Shown: positions 16,748 to 25,101, counted from the first letter of the stretch. The stretch is 64,000 nucleotides of DNA from an uncultured Eubacteriales bacterium (GCA_900544765.1 UQWI01000001.1:310001-374000); one strand, 5' to 3'. A program made the numbers and translations. Notes: generated by a model not told the origin, from the sequence alone.

Positions 16748-17044
16748 TTACTCGTCCCCGCTCTCGTCTGTATCCTCGTCGTCAAACAGCTTCTCCATGA
16801 AGAGGTCGTACACTGCGACGAGCTCCTCCTCCTCATCGACGGAGCAGTAAAACTCCTCGCCGTCATGCTCCTCTATACGGAGGATTATATAGCCGTAGTC
16901 GGGGTCATCCTCTTCCATGTCGGCGGGCAGGAACAGCGCGTACTCGCTGTCGTTGTATTCGAGGGTGTCAAGCTGTTCGAGCTCGAACTCCTGGCCGTCC
17001 TCGTCCTCGATGGTGATGTAATTGCCGCCGTAATCTTCGTCCAT
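16748..17044 (-). CDS. DUF1292 family small acidic protein
   Basis: 98 residues, strongly acidic, with the DUF1292 (UPF0473) signature: ITIEDEDGQEFELEQLDTLEYNDSEYALFLPAD followed by DYGYIILRIEEHDGEEFYCSVDEEEELVAVYDLF. Cytosolic and conserved in Firmicutes, often close to the yrrL/alaS region; biochemical role unknown. RBS GGGAGGTCC lies upstream of the ATG at 17044. Monocistronic in appearance, followed by the small RNA gene on the same strand. Confidence 0.92.
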   Translation of the reverse strand: MDEDYGGNYITIEDEDGQEFELEQLDTLEYNDSEYALFLPADMEEDDPDYGYIILRIEEHDGEEFYCSVDEEEELVAVYDLFMEKLFDDEDTDESGDE

Positions 17045-17159
17045 GGGTGGACCTCCCGTTGCTTTATCTGGGCTTATTGTAACTCATATGCATGAATAAA
17101 TCAACTAGAATTTTTTCGCGGTTTTAACATGCATAGTACAAACTGACGGCTATTTGTCA

Positions 17160-17495
17160 CTAAGAGCCCAAATCTTCCAGCAAAGTCAGAACTTCGTCGC
17201 GGTTTGCGGCAGGAAGCCCCGCGCCGAGCAGCGCCCTGTCGGCCTCGCGCAGCGTGCGCACATCTATCTCGGTTGTAGTCACCGGTTCGTGTCCGCCCAC
17301 GGCGAACACTGCGACGCAGCCGTCATATTCCTTGAGCACAAACTCCGCGTCGTCCATAGTCAGCGGCCAGTCGACCAAGCCCTCCTCATCCGACGCGCGT
17401 ACCCCGCCGGTTATGCCGCCTATTGCCGCCGAAGCGCAGAGCACAGCGGTGACCGCCAGCACGCCGCAGCCGGCCAGCTTCATCCACAGCTTCAT
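17160..17495 (-). CDS. Small exported protein of unknown function
   Basis: 111 residues from the ATG at 17495, chosen for AAAGGAGGCGATAAA directly upstream. The N-terminus (MKLWMKLAGCGVLAVTAVLCASAAIGGITGG) is a signal peptide or anchor. The exported part LTMDDAEFVLKEYDGCVAVFAVGGHEPVTTTEIDVRTLREADRALL resembles the short bypass-of-forespore-C-like or YycC-type domains found in clostridial membrane proteins, but no firm family match can be given. It lies divergent to the PBP gene. Confidence 0.7.
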   Translation of the reverse strand: MKLWMKLAGCGVLAVTAVLCASAAIGGITGGVRASDEEGLVDWPLTMDDAEFVLKEYDGCVAVFAVGGHEPVTTTEIDVRTLREADRALLGAGLPAANRDEVLTLLEDLGS

Positions 17496-17602
17496 TTTAT
17501 CGCCTCCTTTACCAGCAATTATTCCACGTTGGCACAAAAACGATACCCCGGGAGGCGGAAAATTTTTTCGTATCCACTATATGCGGATTTGACAGGTTAT
17601 GA

Positions 17603-17608
17603 TATAAT
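17603..17608 (+). promoter_or_regulatory. Extended -10 promoter for the PBP gene
   Basis: TGATATAAT (TGn followed by the consensus TATAAT at 17603-17608), 64 bp before the PBP start; the -35 is weak, as expected for an extended -10 promoter. Confidence 0.55.
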
Positions 17609-17671
17609 ATCGGGATAGAATAGGTAAGGTGCCATTCACGGTGCTTCGCCCCGGATATACGGAGGTATGCA

Positions 17672-19840
17672 ATGCCCAAAGATTCCAAGGAAAAGCGAAA
17701 AGCGGCAAGGGCCGCGCGCACGGCAGGCTCCGCCTGCGCCGGAGCGCTGTCCCTGGCCTTGAAGATAGTCATAACGGCGATACTGATTATACTCACTACC
17801 GCCCTGCTCTTCGTGTGTATCTTCGCCTTTTATGTCAAGACCACGCTTGTGGATGACCTCGACATATCCCTGGAGGACTATTCCCTCAGTGAGTCGAGCA
17901 CGGTATATGACAACGCAGGCAACGTCATGGCCACGCTGTCAAGCGGCGAAAACCGCATCTGGGTTGACTACGAGGACATCCCCAAGAACCTCGAGCACGC
18001 CCTGGTCGCCATTGAGGACAAGCGCTTCTACGACCACAAGGGCGTGGACTGGTACCGCACGGTCGGCGCGGTGTTCTCCAGCTTCCTGGGCTCGAGCAGT
18101 TTCGGCGGCTCTACCATCACCCAGCAGCTTATCAAAAACCTGACCGGCGACAACGAGGTCACGGTACAGCGAAAGCTGGTGGAGATATTCCGCGCGCTGG
18201 AGTTTGAGAAGAAGTACGACAAGAAAGAGATAATAGAGTGGTACTTAAACGCCGTCTACTTCGGCGAGGGCTGCAACGGCATATACACCGCCGCGCAGAC
18301 CTATTTCGGCAAGGAGCCCAAGGACCTCACTCTCGCCGAGTGCGCAAGCATAGTCGGCATAGTCAACCTTCCCACTTACTACAGCCCCTTCTACAGCGTC
18401 GAAAACAACAAGGAGCGCCAGGAGACCGTCCTGCGCGAAATGTACGAGCAGGGCTATATCACCTATGACGAGTACACCCAGGCCGTCAAGGAGGAGCTCG
18501 TGTTCGTGCGCAGCGAGACCGAGGTAGGCACGCAGGAGATATACAGCTACTACGTCGAGGCGGTCATCGACGACGTCATCTCCGACCTCATGGAAATGCG
18601 CGGCGTCAACTACGAGACGGCCCAGCGCCTGCTGTACTCCGGCGGCTACCAGATTTACACCTGCTGCGACAGCCGCATCCAGGGCATAATGGACACCTAC
18701 TACGACAACCTGGACAACTTCCCGAACGTGTACAACCTCACTTCTCAGCAGCTGCAGAGCGCGATGGTCATCATTGACCCATACACGGGCAACATAGTCG
18801 CCCTGCGCGGCGGCGTCGGCGAGAAGAACGCCAACCTAATCCTCAACCGGGCCACGGAAACCACCCGGCCGCCCGGAAGCTCAATAAAGCCGCTGAGCGT
18901 CTACACCCCGGGCCTCGACCTCGGTATCATCACCCAGAACACCCTGGTCATAGACGGCGACCCCGCCAACCCCGGATACACGCTCGAGCACTTCAGCTGG
19001 TATCCGCGCAACGCCAGTTGGAGCTATGTAAACGGTCCCGTCACCATACGCCAGGGCCTCATATCCTCGCTCAACACCGTGGCTGTGCAGATACTCGACA
19101 AGCTTGGCCTGGAAACCAGCTACAGCTACCTCGAGGACGTGTTCGGCTTCACCACCCTGGTAGATGCGGACTACAACCCCTCGCCTCTCGCCCTCGGCGA
19201 GCTCACCAACGGCGTCACCGTGCGCGAAATGGCCCAGGCCTACTGCACTTTGGTCAACGACGGCACCTTCGTCGAGAGCCGCACCTACAGCCAGGTGCTC
19301 AACTCCAACGGCGACATAGTGCTGGACAACCCGATACAGCAGCGTGACGGCGTGCGCGCGAACGCGGCGCGCAACATGCTGGACATGATGGTCGGCTCCG
19401 TGACGAGCGGCACGAGTATGGGCGCAGGCCTATACGGCATGGAGGTTGCAGGCAAAACCGGCTCCTCCGGTGATTTCAAAGACCGCTGGTTTGCAGGCAT
19501 GACGCCCTACTACGTCGGCGTTGTCTGGACGGGCCACGACATCCCGGTAACAAACGGCGTCAGAGGCACCAACCTCTCAATAACAATCTGGCGCAATATC
19601 ATGCAGCAGGTCCACGAGGGGCTGGAATACCGCTCCTTCCCCGACCCGACCAGCATCGGCGACGACACGATGATTTTCGGCGACCTCACAAGTCCCACAC
19701 CATCGCCCACCCCGACGCCTACTCCGACGCCCAGCGCCGATGAGACGGAAACCCCGCCGCTCTACACCATGATTTCGCCCGATGACAGCGAGGACAACGG
19801 CCGGATATCACCCACCGAGCCCGTTGGCAGCGCGGCATAG
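17672..19840 (+). CDS. Class A penicillin-binding protein (PBP1A-type)
   Basis: Bifunctional peptidoglycan synthase. 722 residues: a short basic cytoplasmic tail, TM (about 30-53), a GT51 glycosyltransferase domain with the catalytic Glu E115 in IEDKRFYDHKG, and a transpeptidase domain with SxxK at S403-K406, SxN near 465 and KTG near 595. A Pro/Thr-rich tail (TPSPTPTPTPTPS) near residue 675 probably spans the wall. The ATG has GGAGGTATGCA upstream. Monocistronic, closed by the hairpin at 19931-19964. Confidence 0.96.
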   Translation: MPKDSKEKRKAARAARTAGSACAGALSLALKIVITAILIILTTALLFVCIFAFYVKTTLVDDLDISLEDYSLSESSTVYDNAGNVMATLSSGENRIWVDYEDIPKNLEHALVAIEDKRFYDHKGVDWYRTVGAVFSSFLGSSSFGGSTITQQLIKNLTGDNEVTVQRKLVEIFRALEFEKKYDKKEIIEWYLNAVYFGEGCNGIYTAAQTYFGKEPKDLTLAECASIVGIVNLPTYYSPFYSVENNKERQETVLREMYEQGYITYDEYTQAVKEELVFVRSETEVGTQEIYSYYVEAVIDDVISDLMEMRGVNYETAQRLLYSGGYQIYTCCDSRIQGIMDTYYDNLDNFPNVYNLTSQQLQSAMVIIDPYTGNIVALRGGVGEKNANLILNRATETTRPPGSSIKPLSVYTPGLDLGIITQNTLVIDGDPANPGYTLEHFSWYPRNASWSYVNGPVTIRQGLISSLNTVAVQILDKLGLETSYSYLEDVFGFTTLVDADYNPSPLALGELTNGVTVREMAQAYCTLVNDGTFVESRTYSQVLNSNGDIVLDNPIQQRDGVRANAARNMLDMMVGSVTSGTSMGAGLYGMEVAGKTGSSGDFKDRWFAGMTPYYVGVVWTGHDIPVTNGVRGTNLSITIWRNIMQQVHEGLEYRSFPDPTSIGDDTMIFGDLTSPTPSPTPTPTPTPSADETETPPLYTMISPDDSEDNGRISPTEPVGSAA

Positions 19841-19930
19841 TAACAAAAAGTTTACAATTCTCCCTTTATCCCATTATCCCAACTGAATCCCGCATAAAAC
19901 CTGGGCCTGTCCCGGTTTTAACCCTCTCTA

Positions 19931-19964
19931 TCGGGCCGGAATTAACATCCCGGCCCGACCTTTT
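19931..19964 (+). terminator. Intrinsic terminator after the PBP gene
   Basis: TCGGGCCGG / CCGGCCCGA (19931-19939, 19950-19958) with a 10-nt loop, followed by CCTTTT, 90 bp after the stop codon. Confidence 0.75.
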
Positions 19965-19976
19965 CCCCAAACAAGG

Positions 19977-20005
19977 TTGACAAATTGGAAAACATGAGTT
20001 ACAAT
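19977..20005 (+). promoter_or_regulatory. Consensus SigA promoter of small conserved gene
   Basis: TTGACA (19977-19982), exactly 17 bp, TACAAT (20000-20005). The -35 is perfect and the -10 has five of six consensus bases. The -10 lies inside the left arm of a perfect inverted repeat (19998-20036). Confidence 0.85.
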
Positions 20006-20036
20006 TCGGTTACATTGTTCGTTACCGAATTGTAAC
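19998..20036. promoter_or_regulatory. Operator-like perfect inverted repeat
   Basis: GTTACAATTCGGT (19998-20010) and its exact complement ACCGAATTGTAAC (20024-20036), separated by 13 bp. The left arm contains the -10 and the right arm ends 19 bp before the start codon, so the repeat spans the transcription start. Because the left arm begins upstream of +1 the full structure cannot form in RNA, pointing to a protein-binding DNA site. The binding protein is unknown. Confidence 0.6.
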
Positions 20037-20055
20037 CGCATACGGAGGTATCAAG

Positions 20056-20343
20056 ATGACGGCTGCTAAGGAGCTTGTATATAAGGGGCATCCGCTCCGC
20101 AGAAAGGACAACATCATATATTTCGGCAGCATGGCCGACAAGTACATCATAATGCTTCAGATTCTCGAGACCAAGAAGGTCGAGGATTTGGATGTGGCCA
20201 CGAAGGTATCGGTTCAGCTGCAGCTGACCGACCCGGCGCTCAAGAGCCGTGACCGCGTTGTAAAGAAGAGCGAGAAAGCCAGCCTCTACGCCGCGATGGA
20301 CGTCGCGAGCGTGTGGCTAGACAGGGCGCTTGCACAGAAGTAA
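20056..20343 (+). CDS. Conserved small protein of unknown function
   Basis: 95-residue soluble protein without signal peptide or recognised domain. The N-terminal half (ELVYKGHPLRRKDNIIYFGSMADKYIIMLQIL) looks like a compact beta domain. The second half (VATKVSVQLQLTDPALKSRDRVVKKSEKASLYAAMDVASVWLDRAL) is helical. I recall similar short proteins in many Clostridia but cannot name a family. Strong RBS (CGGAGGTATC) and a near-consensus promoter overlapped by a palindrome suggest high, switchable expression. Confidence 0.8.
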   Translation: MTAAKELVYKGHPLRRKDNIIYFGSMADKYIIMLQILETKKVEDLDVATKVSVQLQLTDPALKSRDRVVKKSEKASLYAAMDVASVWLDRALAQK

Positions 20344-20452
20344 GCGGTCTCCCGGGCCGTCAACCACCGGGACGCCGCTGTAAGCCTTAGGGCCCACGGG
20401 ATAGGGCCCTCGTATCAAGCAGGGAAATTTGGATAAAGGTAGAGATAGAGCA

Positions 20453-21325
20453 ATGACAAAGAGAAAGATACTGCGCACCACCATCGCCGCGGCCATTTGC
20501 TGCTGCACCCTCGCCGGAGGCGTCTTTGCCGACTGCATCGGCGGCGGCGCCACCACGACGGAGGTAAACCTCCGCTCCGGCGCCGGTACTGACAACTCGA
20601 TAATCTTAACCGCCGCCTCCGGCGCGAATATGATAGTCGAGTCCGGCCCGGAAAACGGCTGGTACAAGGTCTACGTCAACGGCAGCTGGGGCTACATGTC
20701 CGCCGACTATGTAAGCTTTGCCGAGACGATGGACGTCTCCGCCTCCGGATGGGTAAACGGCACCGAGGTGCGCATGCGCGCCGCAGCCACCACCGACAGC
20801 GACATACTCCGCGTCACCAGCTACGGTGAGAGCGTTGAGGTAACGGGCGTAAGCGGCGTGTGGTACCGCGTGAACGCCGGAGGCATGACCGGCTACATAC
20901 GCAGCGACTTTGTCGAGCTCGGCGAGTACACCGAGGCCCCTGCAGCCAATTCCACGATAGGCGAGCAGATAGTCGCCTTCGCCAAGCAGTACTTGGGCGT
21001 ACCATATGTCTGGGCGGGCTCCACCCCCTCCGGCTTTGACTGCTCCGGCTTCGTGAGCTATGTGTTCAAGTCCAACGGCTATCAGACCAACCGCACCGCC
21101 GCCGCCATCTACCAGAACGGCGTGGCGGTCGACAAGAGCGAACTCCAGCCCGGCGACGCCGTGTTCTTTGCCAGCAGCAGCCAGGCCATCGGACACGTCG
21201 GCATCTACATAGGCGACGGGCAGTTCATCCACTCAAGCTCCGGCGCGGGCTACGTCACCATCAACAGCCTCGACGAGAGCTACTACTCCCGCATGTACGT
21301 CGGCGCCCGCCGCATAGCGTACTGA
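20453..21325 (+). CDS. Secreted SH3b-SH3b-NlpC/P60 peptidoglycan hydrolase
   Basis: 290 residues from the ATG at 20453 (a TTG at 20429 is a possible alternative). Signal peptide (about 1-27), two bacterial SH3 domains (about 36-90 and 100-157; motifs EVNLRSGAGTD, EVRMRAAATTD), then an NlpC/P60 cysteine peptidase (about 168-290). The nucleophile C197 is in FDCSGFVSY and the His is in IGHVGIYIGDG near residue 245. It cleaves stem peptides (gamma-D-Glu to diamino acid) during wall remodelling. It follows the small conserved gene; the 110-bp gap contains an AGGGCCC/GGGCCCT inverted repeat. Confidence 0.95.
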   Translation: MTKRKILRTTIAAAICCCTLAGGVFADCIGGGATTTEVNLRSGAGTDNSIILTAASGANMIVESGPENGWYKVYVNGSWGYMSADYVSFAETMDVSASGWVNGTEVRMRAAATTDSDILRVTSYGESVEVTGVSGVWYRVNAGGMTGYIRSDFVELGEYTEAPAANSTIGEQIVAFAKQYLGVPYVWAGSTPSGFDCSGFVSYVFKSNGYQTNRTAAAIYQNGVAVDKSELQPGDAVFFASSSQAIGHVGIYIGDGQFIHSSSGAGYVTINSLDESYYSRMYVGARRIAY

Positions 21326-21349
21326 GCGCTGAATTATAGCTTCGCACAG

Positions 21350-21388
21350 CAAAACAGCCCCGGATTTCCGTGGCTGTTTTGCTTTTTT
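21350..21388 (+). terminator. Intrinsic terminator after NlpC/P60 gene
   Basis: CAAAACAGCC(C)CGG / CCG(T)GGCTGTTTTG with a TTTTTT tail at 21383-21388. Confidence 0.88.
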
Positions 21389-21441
21389 GCGGAACAATCT
21401 TCCATCCTTTTCGTCTCAAAACCAGAAAAGGAGGATGTGAT

Positions 21442-22125
21442 ATGAAACGCGCACTGCTATCCGCTATCGCCCTGATGCTGCTGCTCTCCGCCTGCAGCGT
21501 AACAGCCGCCCCAACGCCTCCGCCCATTGAGACCGCATCCGTATCCACAACACCGGAGGCCGCGTCCGTGACCCCGACGCCTCAGCCTGACGCGGAGCCG
21601 TCCGGGCTGTCGCCCTTCGCAACCGTCGTATTTAAAGAGCTCAAGGTCACCAGGGATCGCTGGGAGGACAATGACGAGAACATGATACGCGAGACGCTCG
21701 AATATTACTTCCTGCTCAGGAACGACGTGGAGTACGAGCCTGGCTATGCCGTACCGAACTTTGATCCCTTCTTCGACGAGAGCTCGCCGAATTACGACGA
21801 CCTGGTGTTCGACGTCGACAAAGCTAGGTACTACAGGCTCTGCGCCGATGATTGCACCGGTATCGCCTGGTACAACACGTTCGTGAGGTTCAACTCAATT
21901 GAGATTGACGGCGACACCGCCCACGTCGAGGCGTACAACCTCACCTATTTTGTCTACGAGGGCGCGAACTTCATGTCCGGCGCGGGCACGACGAACTACG
22001 TCGAGCTCCGCAAGGTAGACGGCGTCTGGCGCATCAGCGACATAACCGCGGCGGACTCGTTCCACGAGATGACCCACGCCGAGCTGCTCGAGGAGATAGC
22101 CCGGCTGGAGCAGGAGCTGAGCTGA
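21442..22125 (+). CDS. Lipoprotein of unknown function
   Basis: 227 residues from the ATG at 21442 with AGGAGGATGTGAT upstream. The lipoprotein signal has lipobox LLSAC (Cys near residue 18), followed by a Pro/Thr-rich linker (residues 20-55) and a globular domain with NTF2/SnoaL-like look: TRDRWEDNDENMIRETLEYYFLLRNDVEY, later VEAYNLTYFVYEGANF and VELRKVDGVWRISDI. The last motif is typical of small ligand-binding or DUF4829-like lipoproteins. Anchored outside the membrane. Flanked by terminators on both sides, so monocistronic. Confidence 0.8.
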   Translation: MKRALLSAIALMLLLSACSVTAAPTPPPIETASVSTTPEAASVTPTPQPDAEPSGLSPFATVVFKELKVTRDRWEDNDENMIRETLEYYFLLRNDVEYEPGYAVPNFDPFFDESSPNYDDLVFDVDKARYYRLCADDCTGIAWYNTFVRFNSIEIDGDTAHVEAYNLTYFVYEGANFMSGAGTTNYVELRKVDGVWRISDITAADSFHEMTHAELLEEIARLEQELS

Positions 22126-22135
22126 GCTGGGCTGA

Positions 22136-22167
22136 AAAAATGAGCGCTGAAATCAGCGCTCATTTTT
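22136..22167. terminator. Bidirectional intrinsic terminator
   Basis: AAAAATGAGCGCTG-AAAT-CAGCGCTCATTTTT, between convergent lipoprotein and GH25 genes. Confidence 0.92.
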
Positions 22168-22168
22168 A

Positions 22169-23053
22169 CTATGTCGTTGCTGCCGAAGGCGGGGCAATCT
22201 CCGTGTCCGCCGGACGCGGGATGAACTGCATGTCCAGGTCCACGTCGCCCGCTACGCCGTCCACGCTGCCGGTAAATGAAAACTGCCAGAGGGAGTGGCG
22301 GTAGTAGAAGTCGGGCCATCCGCCGGGCGCGCCGACCCAGATTTCATAATCGCCCAGGCGTTCCATCAGGTACTCGTAGTAGCCGATGTAGCGGTACAGG
22401 TAGACGCAGGGCGTGTAGCCCGCGTCCTTGACCATCTCGCAGAACACGACGGCGCTGGCCGTCAGCTCGTCGCGGTTTATGTCCTCGGCGCGCGAGCCCT
22501 CCAGGGGCTCCCAGTCAAACGCCACGGGCATGGTCACGTCGTAGTCCTTTATGAGCTCCAGCACAAAGTTGGCCTCCTCGGCTGCCTCTATGGCCCCTGT
22601 GGACTGTGAGAAGAAGTACACGCCCACGTCCAGGCCGGCGTCGAGCGCGCCCTGCATATTGTTCTCGAACTGCTCGTCGACGACGATGGCGCCGGTCTCA
22701 CTGCCGCGGTAGCCGCAGCGTATCATGGCGAACTCTATGCCGGAGTCGGCCACGGCCTGCCAGTCAATCTCGCCCTGGTAGAAGGAGACGTCAATGCCGA
22801 GCCGGGTGTCGTAGCCGTTGCCGGTGTACTCGGGCAGGCCGTCCTCACCGACCGTGAATTCGTCCTCGGAGAAGTCGGAGACGGCCACACCTTCCGCGGG
22901 GGTTATCCACTCGTAGTTTGCTCCGGTGTTTACATATGCCATACCCTCATGCGGGTCCGGCGTCTCTTCGGGCTCGCCGCAGGCAGCGAGCGATACGCAC
23001 ATGGCGGCGCACAGCGCAATGGCAGAAATGCGTTTGAAAAGTCTGTTGTTCAT
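22169..23053 (-). CDS. GH25 lysozyme-like lipoprotein
   Basis: 294 residues. The lipoprotein signal peptide has C25 in LAACGEPEE. A linker of about 55 residues precedes the glycoside hydrolase family 25 domain (about 83-280): GIDVSFYQGEIDWQAV with D88, and the DWE motif (180-182) supplying the catalytic Asp/Glu. It hydrolyses the MurNAc-GlcNAc backbone of peptidoglycan. Membrane-tethered rather than secreted free, suggesting controlled wall turnover. RBS GAAAGGACACC precedes the ATG at 23053. Confidence 0.94.
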   Translation of the reverse strand: MNNRLFKRISAIALCAAMCVSLAACGEPEETPDPHEGMAYVNTGANYEWITPAEGVAVSDFSEDEFTVGEDGLPEYTGNGYDTRLGIDVSFYQGEIDWQAVADSGIEFAMIRCGYRGSETGAIVVDEQFENNMQGALDAGLDVGVYFFSQSTGAIEAAEEANFVLELIKDYDVTMPVAFDWEPLEGSRAEDINRDELTASAVVFCEMVKDAGYTPCVYLYRYIGYYEYLMERLGDYEIWVGAPGGWPDFYYRHSLWQFSFTGSVDGVAGDVDLDMQFIPRPADTEIAPPSAATT

Positions 23054-23115
23054 GCCGGTGTCCTTTCGAGGAAATTCGACCTATTATAGCACGAACATGT
23101 TAACAAATCCAGCCC

Positions 23116-23826
23116 TCAAACGAGTGAAGTTATCCAGTTATAAATAGGCACATACGCCGCGGGCAAAAATACGGCAGGAAGCATGCTGGCAATCTTGATT
23201 GGCTGCGCGCGCAGCTCCATGAGGTTTATCGCTAGGCCTATCAGCAGCACGCCGCCGACGGCGCTCATTTCGGTGACAATGGCGTCCGTCAGCAGCGGCG
23301 CCAGCGCGCCTGCGAGCAGGGTCAGTCCTCCTTCAACCACAAACACGCAGACGAAGCTCGCCGCCGCGCCCATGCCCATCGCTGCGCCGTAGGCCAGCGA
23401 TGCGATGAGGTCCAGCACAGCTTTGGCGTACAGTATGGAGTTGTCGCCGTTTATACCGGCCTCCACACTGCCCATGACGGCCATGGAGCCAATGCAGAAC
23501 ATTATGGAGCAGGAGACAAAGGCGCCGGTAAAATTACCGCCGTTCGAGCTCTTTGAGCCCAGCCTCCGCTCAGCCAGGCGGCCCAGGGCGTTCACTCCGT
23601 CGTCTATGTGCAGCAGCTCGCCTATCACGGTACCGAGAGAGCAGCAAACGATTATGCACAGCGGGTCGCTCGTGCCGACCGTGCTCACCACGCCAACGCC
23701 TGTTGTGGCGAGACCCAAGGCCACCATGAGCGAATCCGTGTATTTTTTCTTTATCCTGCTGCCGAAGAGCATGCCTATTATGCCGCCGACAAGCACGGCG
23801 ATGGAATTTGCCAAAACACCCAGCAT
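23116..23826 (-). CDS. DUF554 family membrane protein
   Basis: 236 residues with about six or seven membrane segments. The N-terminus MLGVLANSIAVLVGGIIGMLFGSRIKKKYTDSLMVALGLATTGVGV and the segment DPLCIIVCCSLGTVIGELLHIDDGVNALGRLAERRLG are diagnostic of DUF554 (YdfK-like). Probable small-molecule transporter or channel; substrate unknown. Stands alone, divergent from tRNA-Leu. Confidence 0.93.
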   Translation of the reverse strand: MLGVLANSIAVLVGGIIGMLFGSRIKKKYTDSLMVALGLATTGVGVVSTVGTSDPLCIIVCCSLGTVIGELLHIDDGVNALGRLAERRLGSKSSNGGNFTGAFVSCSIMFCIGSMAVMGSVEAGINGDNSILYAKAVLDLIASLAYGAAMGMGAAASFVCVFVVEGGLTLLAGALAPLLTDAIVTEMSAVGGVLLIGLAINLMELRAQPIKIASMLPAVFLPAAYVPIYNWITSLV

Positions 23827-23895
23827 GTGCGCTCACCCCTGTGAATTCTTTGCTGCTTTAGAATATCCCAAGGTCAAGATAAAGTCAACGTTCTG

Positions 23896-23924
23896 TTGAC
23901 ACGCGCGGCGGAAAATAGTATTAT
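23896..23924 (+). promoter_or_regulatory. Strong promoter of tRNA-Leu
   Basis: TTGACA (23896-23901), 17 bp, TATTAT (23919-23924), 36 bp before the mature tRNA. Confidence 0.85.
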
Positions 23925-23959
23925 ATATAGGCGTATTCGCTCATGCGTATATGTATAAT

Positions 23960-24044
23960 GCGGGTATGGCGGAATTGGCAGACGCGCAGGATTTAGGTTC
24001 CTGTGAAGCAATTCGTGTGGGTTCAAGTCCCACTACCCGCACCA
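23960..24044 (+). tRNA. tRNA-Leu (UAG anticodon)
   Basis: 85-nt class II tRNA: acceptor GCGGGTA / TACCCGC, anticodon stem-loop CAGGA-TTTAGGT-TCCTG giving UAG, long variable arm, T-arm GTGGG-TTCAAGT-CCCAC, encoded CCA at 24042-24044. Decodes CUN leucine codons. Confidence 0.96.
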
Positions 24045-24304
24045 CGTCAGGGCAAGCGTCACATCGCTTGCCCTGACTTTTATTCATTCTGAAAAAAGTC
24101 AGGTCGCGCTCGTTCTGCTGCCCTTCCTTCCAAAATTGAACCCGCTGCGCTGGGCTTCAATTTTGTTTTGTTCGGATTCATAAGCGTAAATGCTGTAAGA
24201 ACACTCGCACCACGTCAGGGCAAGCGTCACATCGCTTGCCCTGACTTTTATTCATTCTGAAAAAAGTCATGGCGCGCTCGTTATGCTGCCCTTCCTTCCA
24301 AAAT
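24038..24304 (+). repeat. Tandem duplication of tRNA-Leu 3-prime end and hairpin module
   Basis: The 99 bp from 24038 (CGCACCACGTCAGGG...) recur at 24206 with only a few mismatches, a period of 168 bp. Each unit starts with the last seven bases of tRNA-Leu (CGCACCA), followed by hairpin A (GTCAGGGCAAGCG-TCACAT-CGCTTGCCCTGAC, then TTTTATT), a GAAAAAAGTC stretch, the spacer GCGCTCGTT(C/A)TGCTGCCC and the beginning of hairpin B. The second unit therefore carries a tRNA 3-prime fragment without a tRNA. Confidence 0.85.
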
Positions 24305-24415
24305 CGCAACCACGTTTTTGGGTTGCGATTTTGCTTTTTATATCCAGCGGCAAAAACGCGTCTCGCGTCGTTCCCTTGCTTCTACTTTCAGGACCGAAAC
24401 CGGAGGTTTCGGTCC
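24131..24415 (+). repeat. Hairpin B elements downstream of tRNA-Leu
   Basis: Three different but equivalent hairpins follow the spacer sequences: 24131-24165 (CAAAATTGAACCC...GGGCTTCAATTTTG), 24299-24333 (CAAAATCGCAACC...GGGTTGCGATTTTG) and 24391-24415 (GGACCGAAACC...GGTTTCGGTCC). Each has a T-rich tail. The rest of 24045-24501 contains no gene. Confidence 0.75.
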
Positions 24416-24501
24416 TGTCTTTTGGGTTTTGCGCCCTTCCCTTATGTCGGGCTCGCTGTTGACTTGCCTATAACAGCGCCGGGTACTTTTTCGCCCCTGC
24501 C

Positions 24502-25101
24502 TCACGCGATTTTTTCTCTGATAGCTGCATTGCCGTCTGCGGCCCGGGCCGCTGCTTTCAGCAAGTCCTCCCCTGTCACGCCGAGCCTCGCCTCGTCCCC
24601 CGCAAACGGTATATGCAGCAGAAATTCCCCGTCCACCTCATAGACGTACACATAGATTCCGGACCCGATATCCTGCGTTTCCCCAAGCATTGAGAGAACA
24701 TCCTCCCTGCTCATTTCCGGCTTCAGCTCCATTATCTGCTCCGACGTCACCTCGGCCGGCTCTTCATGTCCTTCACCGCCGTCTGGGGCAAGTCCCAGGA
24801 TTTCATCGGCCAGGCCGCTGCTTTCTCCCGCATCAAGCGTTTTCGCCGCCTGCTTTATCTCGCTGCGGCTGTATCCGCTCAGGGCCTCTGCCGGTATTCC
24901 TAGCGACTCAAGATAACCTATCGCCGCATTGTATTCGACCGCATCAACCGCGAGTACACCCGCCGGCAGCAGCAAAAGGCACAGGCAGGCGGCGGCAATC
25001 GTAATAAGCAGCTTCTTACCTTTCTTCCTGTAGCAGGCGGCTTCAATAATGTACTTCCCATCCAGTTCGCTCATTGCCTCGGAAAACAGCTTTCCTTTCA
25101 T
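24502..25101 (-). CDS. Membrane anti-sigma-like protein (second ECF locus)
   Basis: 199 residues: a cytoplasmic N-terminus of about 28 residues (FSEAMSELDGKYIIEAACYRKKGKK), a transmembrane segment (about 30-51, LLITIAAACLCLLLLPAGVLAV) and an extracytoplasmic domain rich in Glu/Ala with a central low-complexity acidic linker. No zinc-binding anti-sigma motif is visible. It overlaps the upstream ECF sigma gene by 4 bp, the same arrangement as 15153-15791, so an anti-sigma role is inferred from architecture and coupling. Confidence 0.75.
   Translation of the reverse strand: MKGKLFSEAMSELDGKYIIEAACYRKKGKKLLITIAAACLCLLLLPAGVLAVDAVEYNAAIGYLESLGIPAEALSGYSRSEIKQAAKTLDAGESSGLADEILGLAPDGGEGHEEPAEVTSEQIMELKPEMSREDVLSMLGETQDIGSGIYVYVYEVDGEFLLHIPFAGDEARLGVTGEDLLKAAARAADGNAAIREKIA

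Noticed and set aside
20344..20452. A riboswitch (c-di-AMP or c-di-GMP type) before the NlpC/P60 gene, suggested by GGGACGC...AAGCC and an AGGGCCC/GGGCCCT repeat.
   Set aside because: The remaining conserved positions of either class were not found; only a simple inverted repeat is supported.
24046..24415. CRISPR-like array, because of the repeated hairpins.
   Set aside because: Repeat units differ in length and sequence, there are no uniform spacers, and no cas genes occur in the window.
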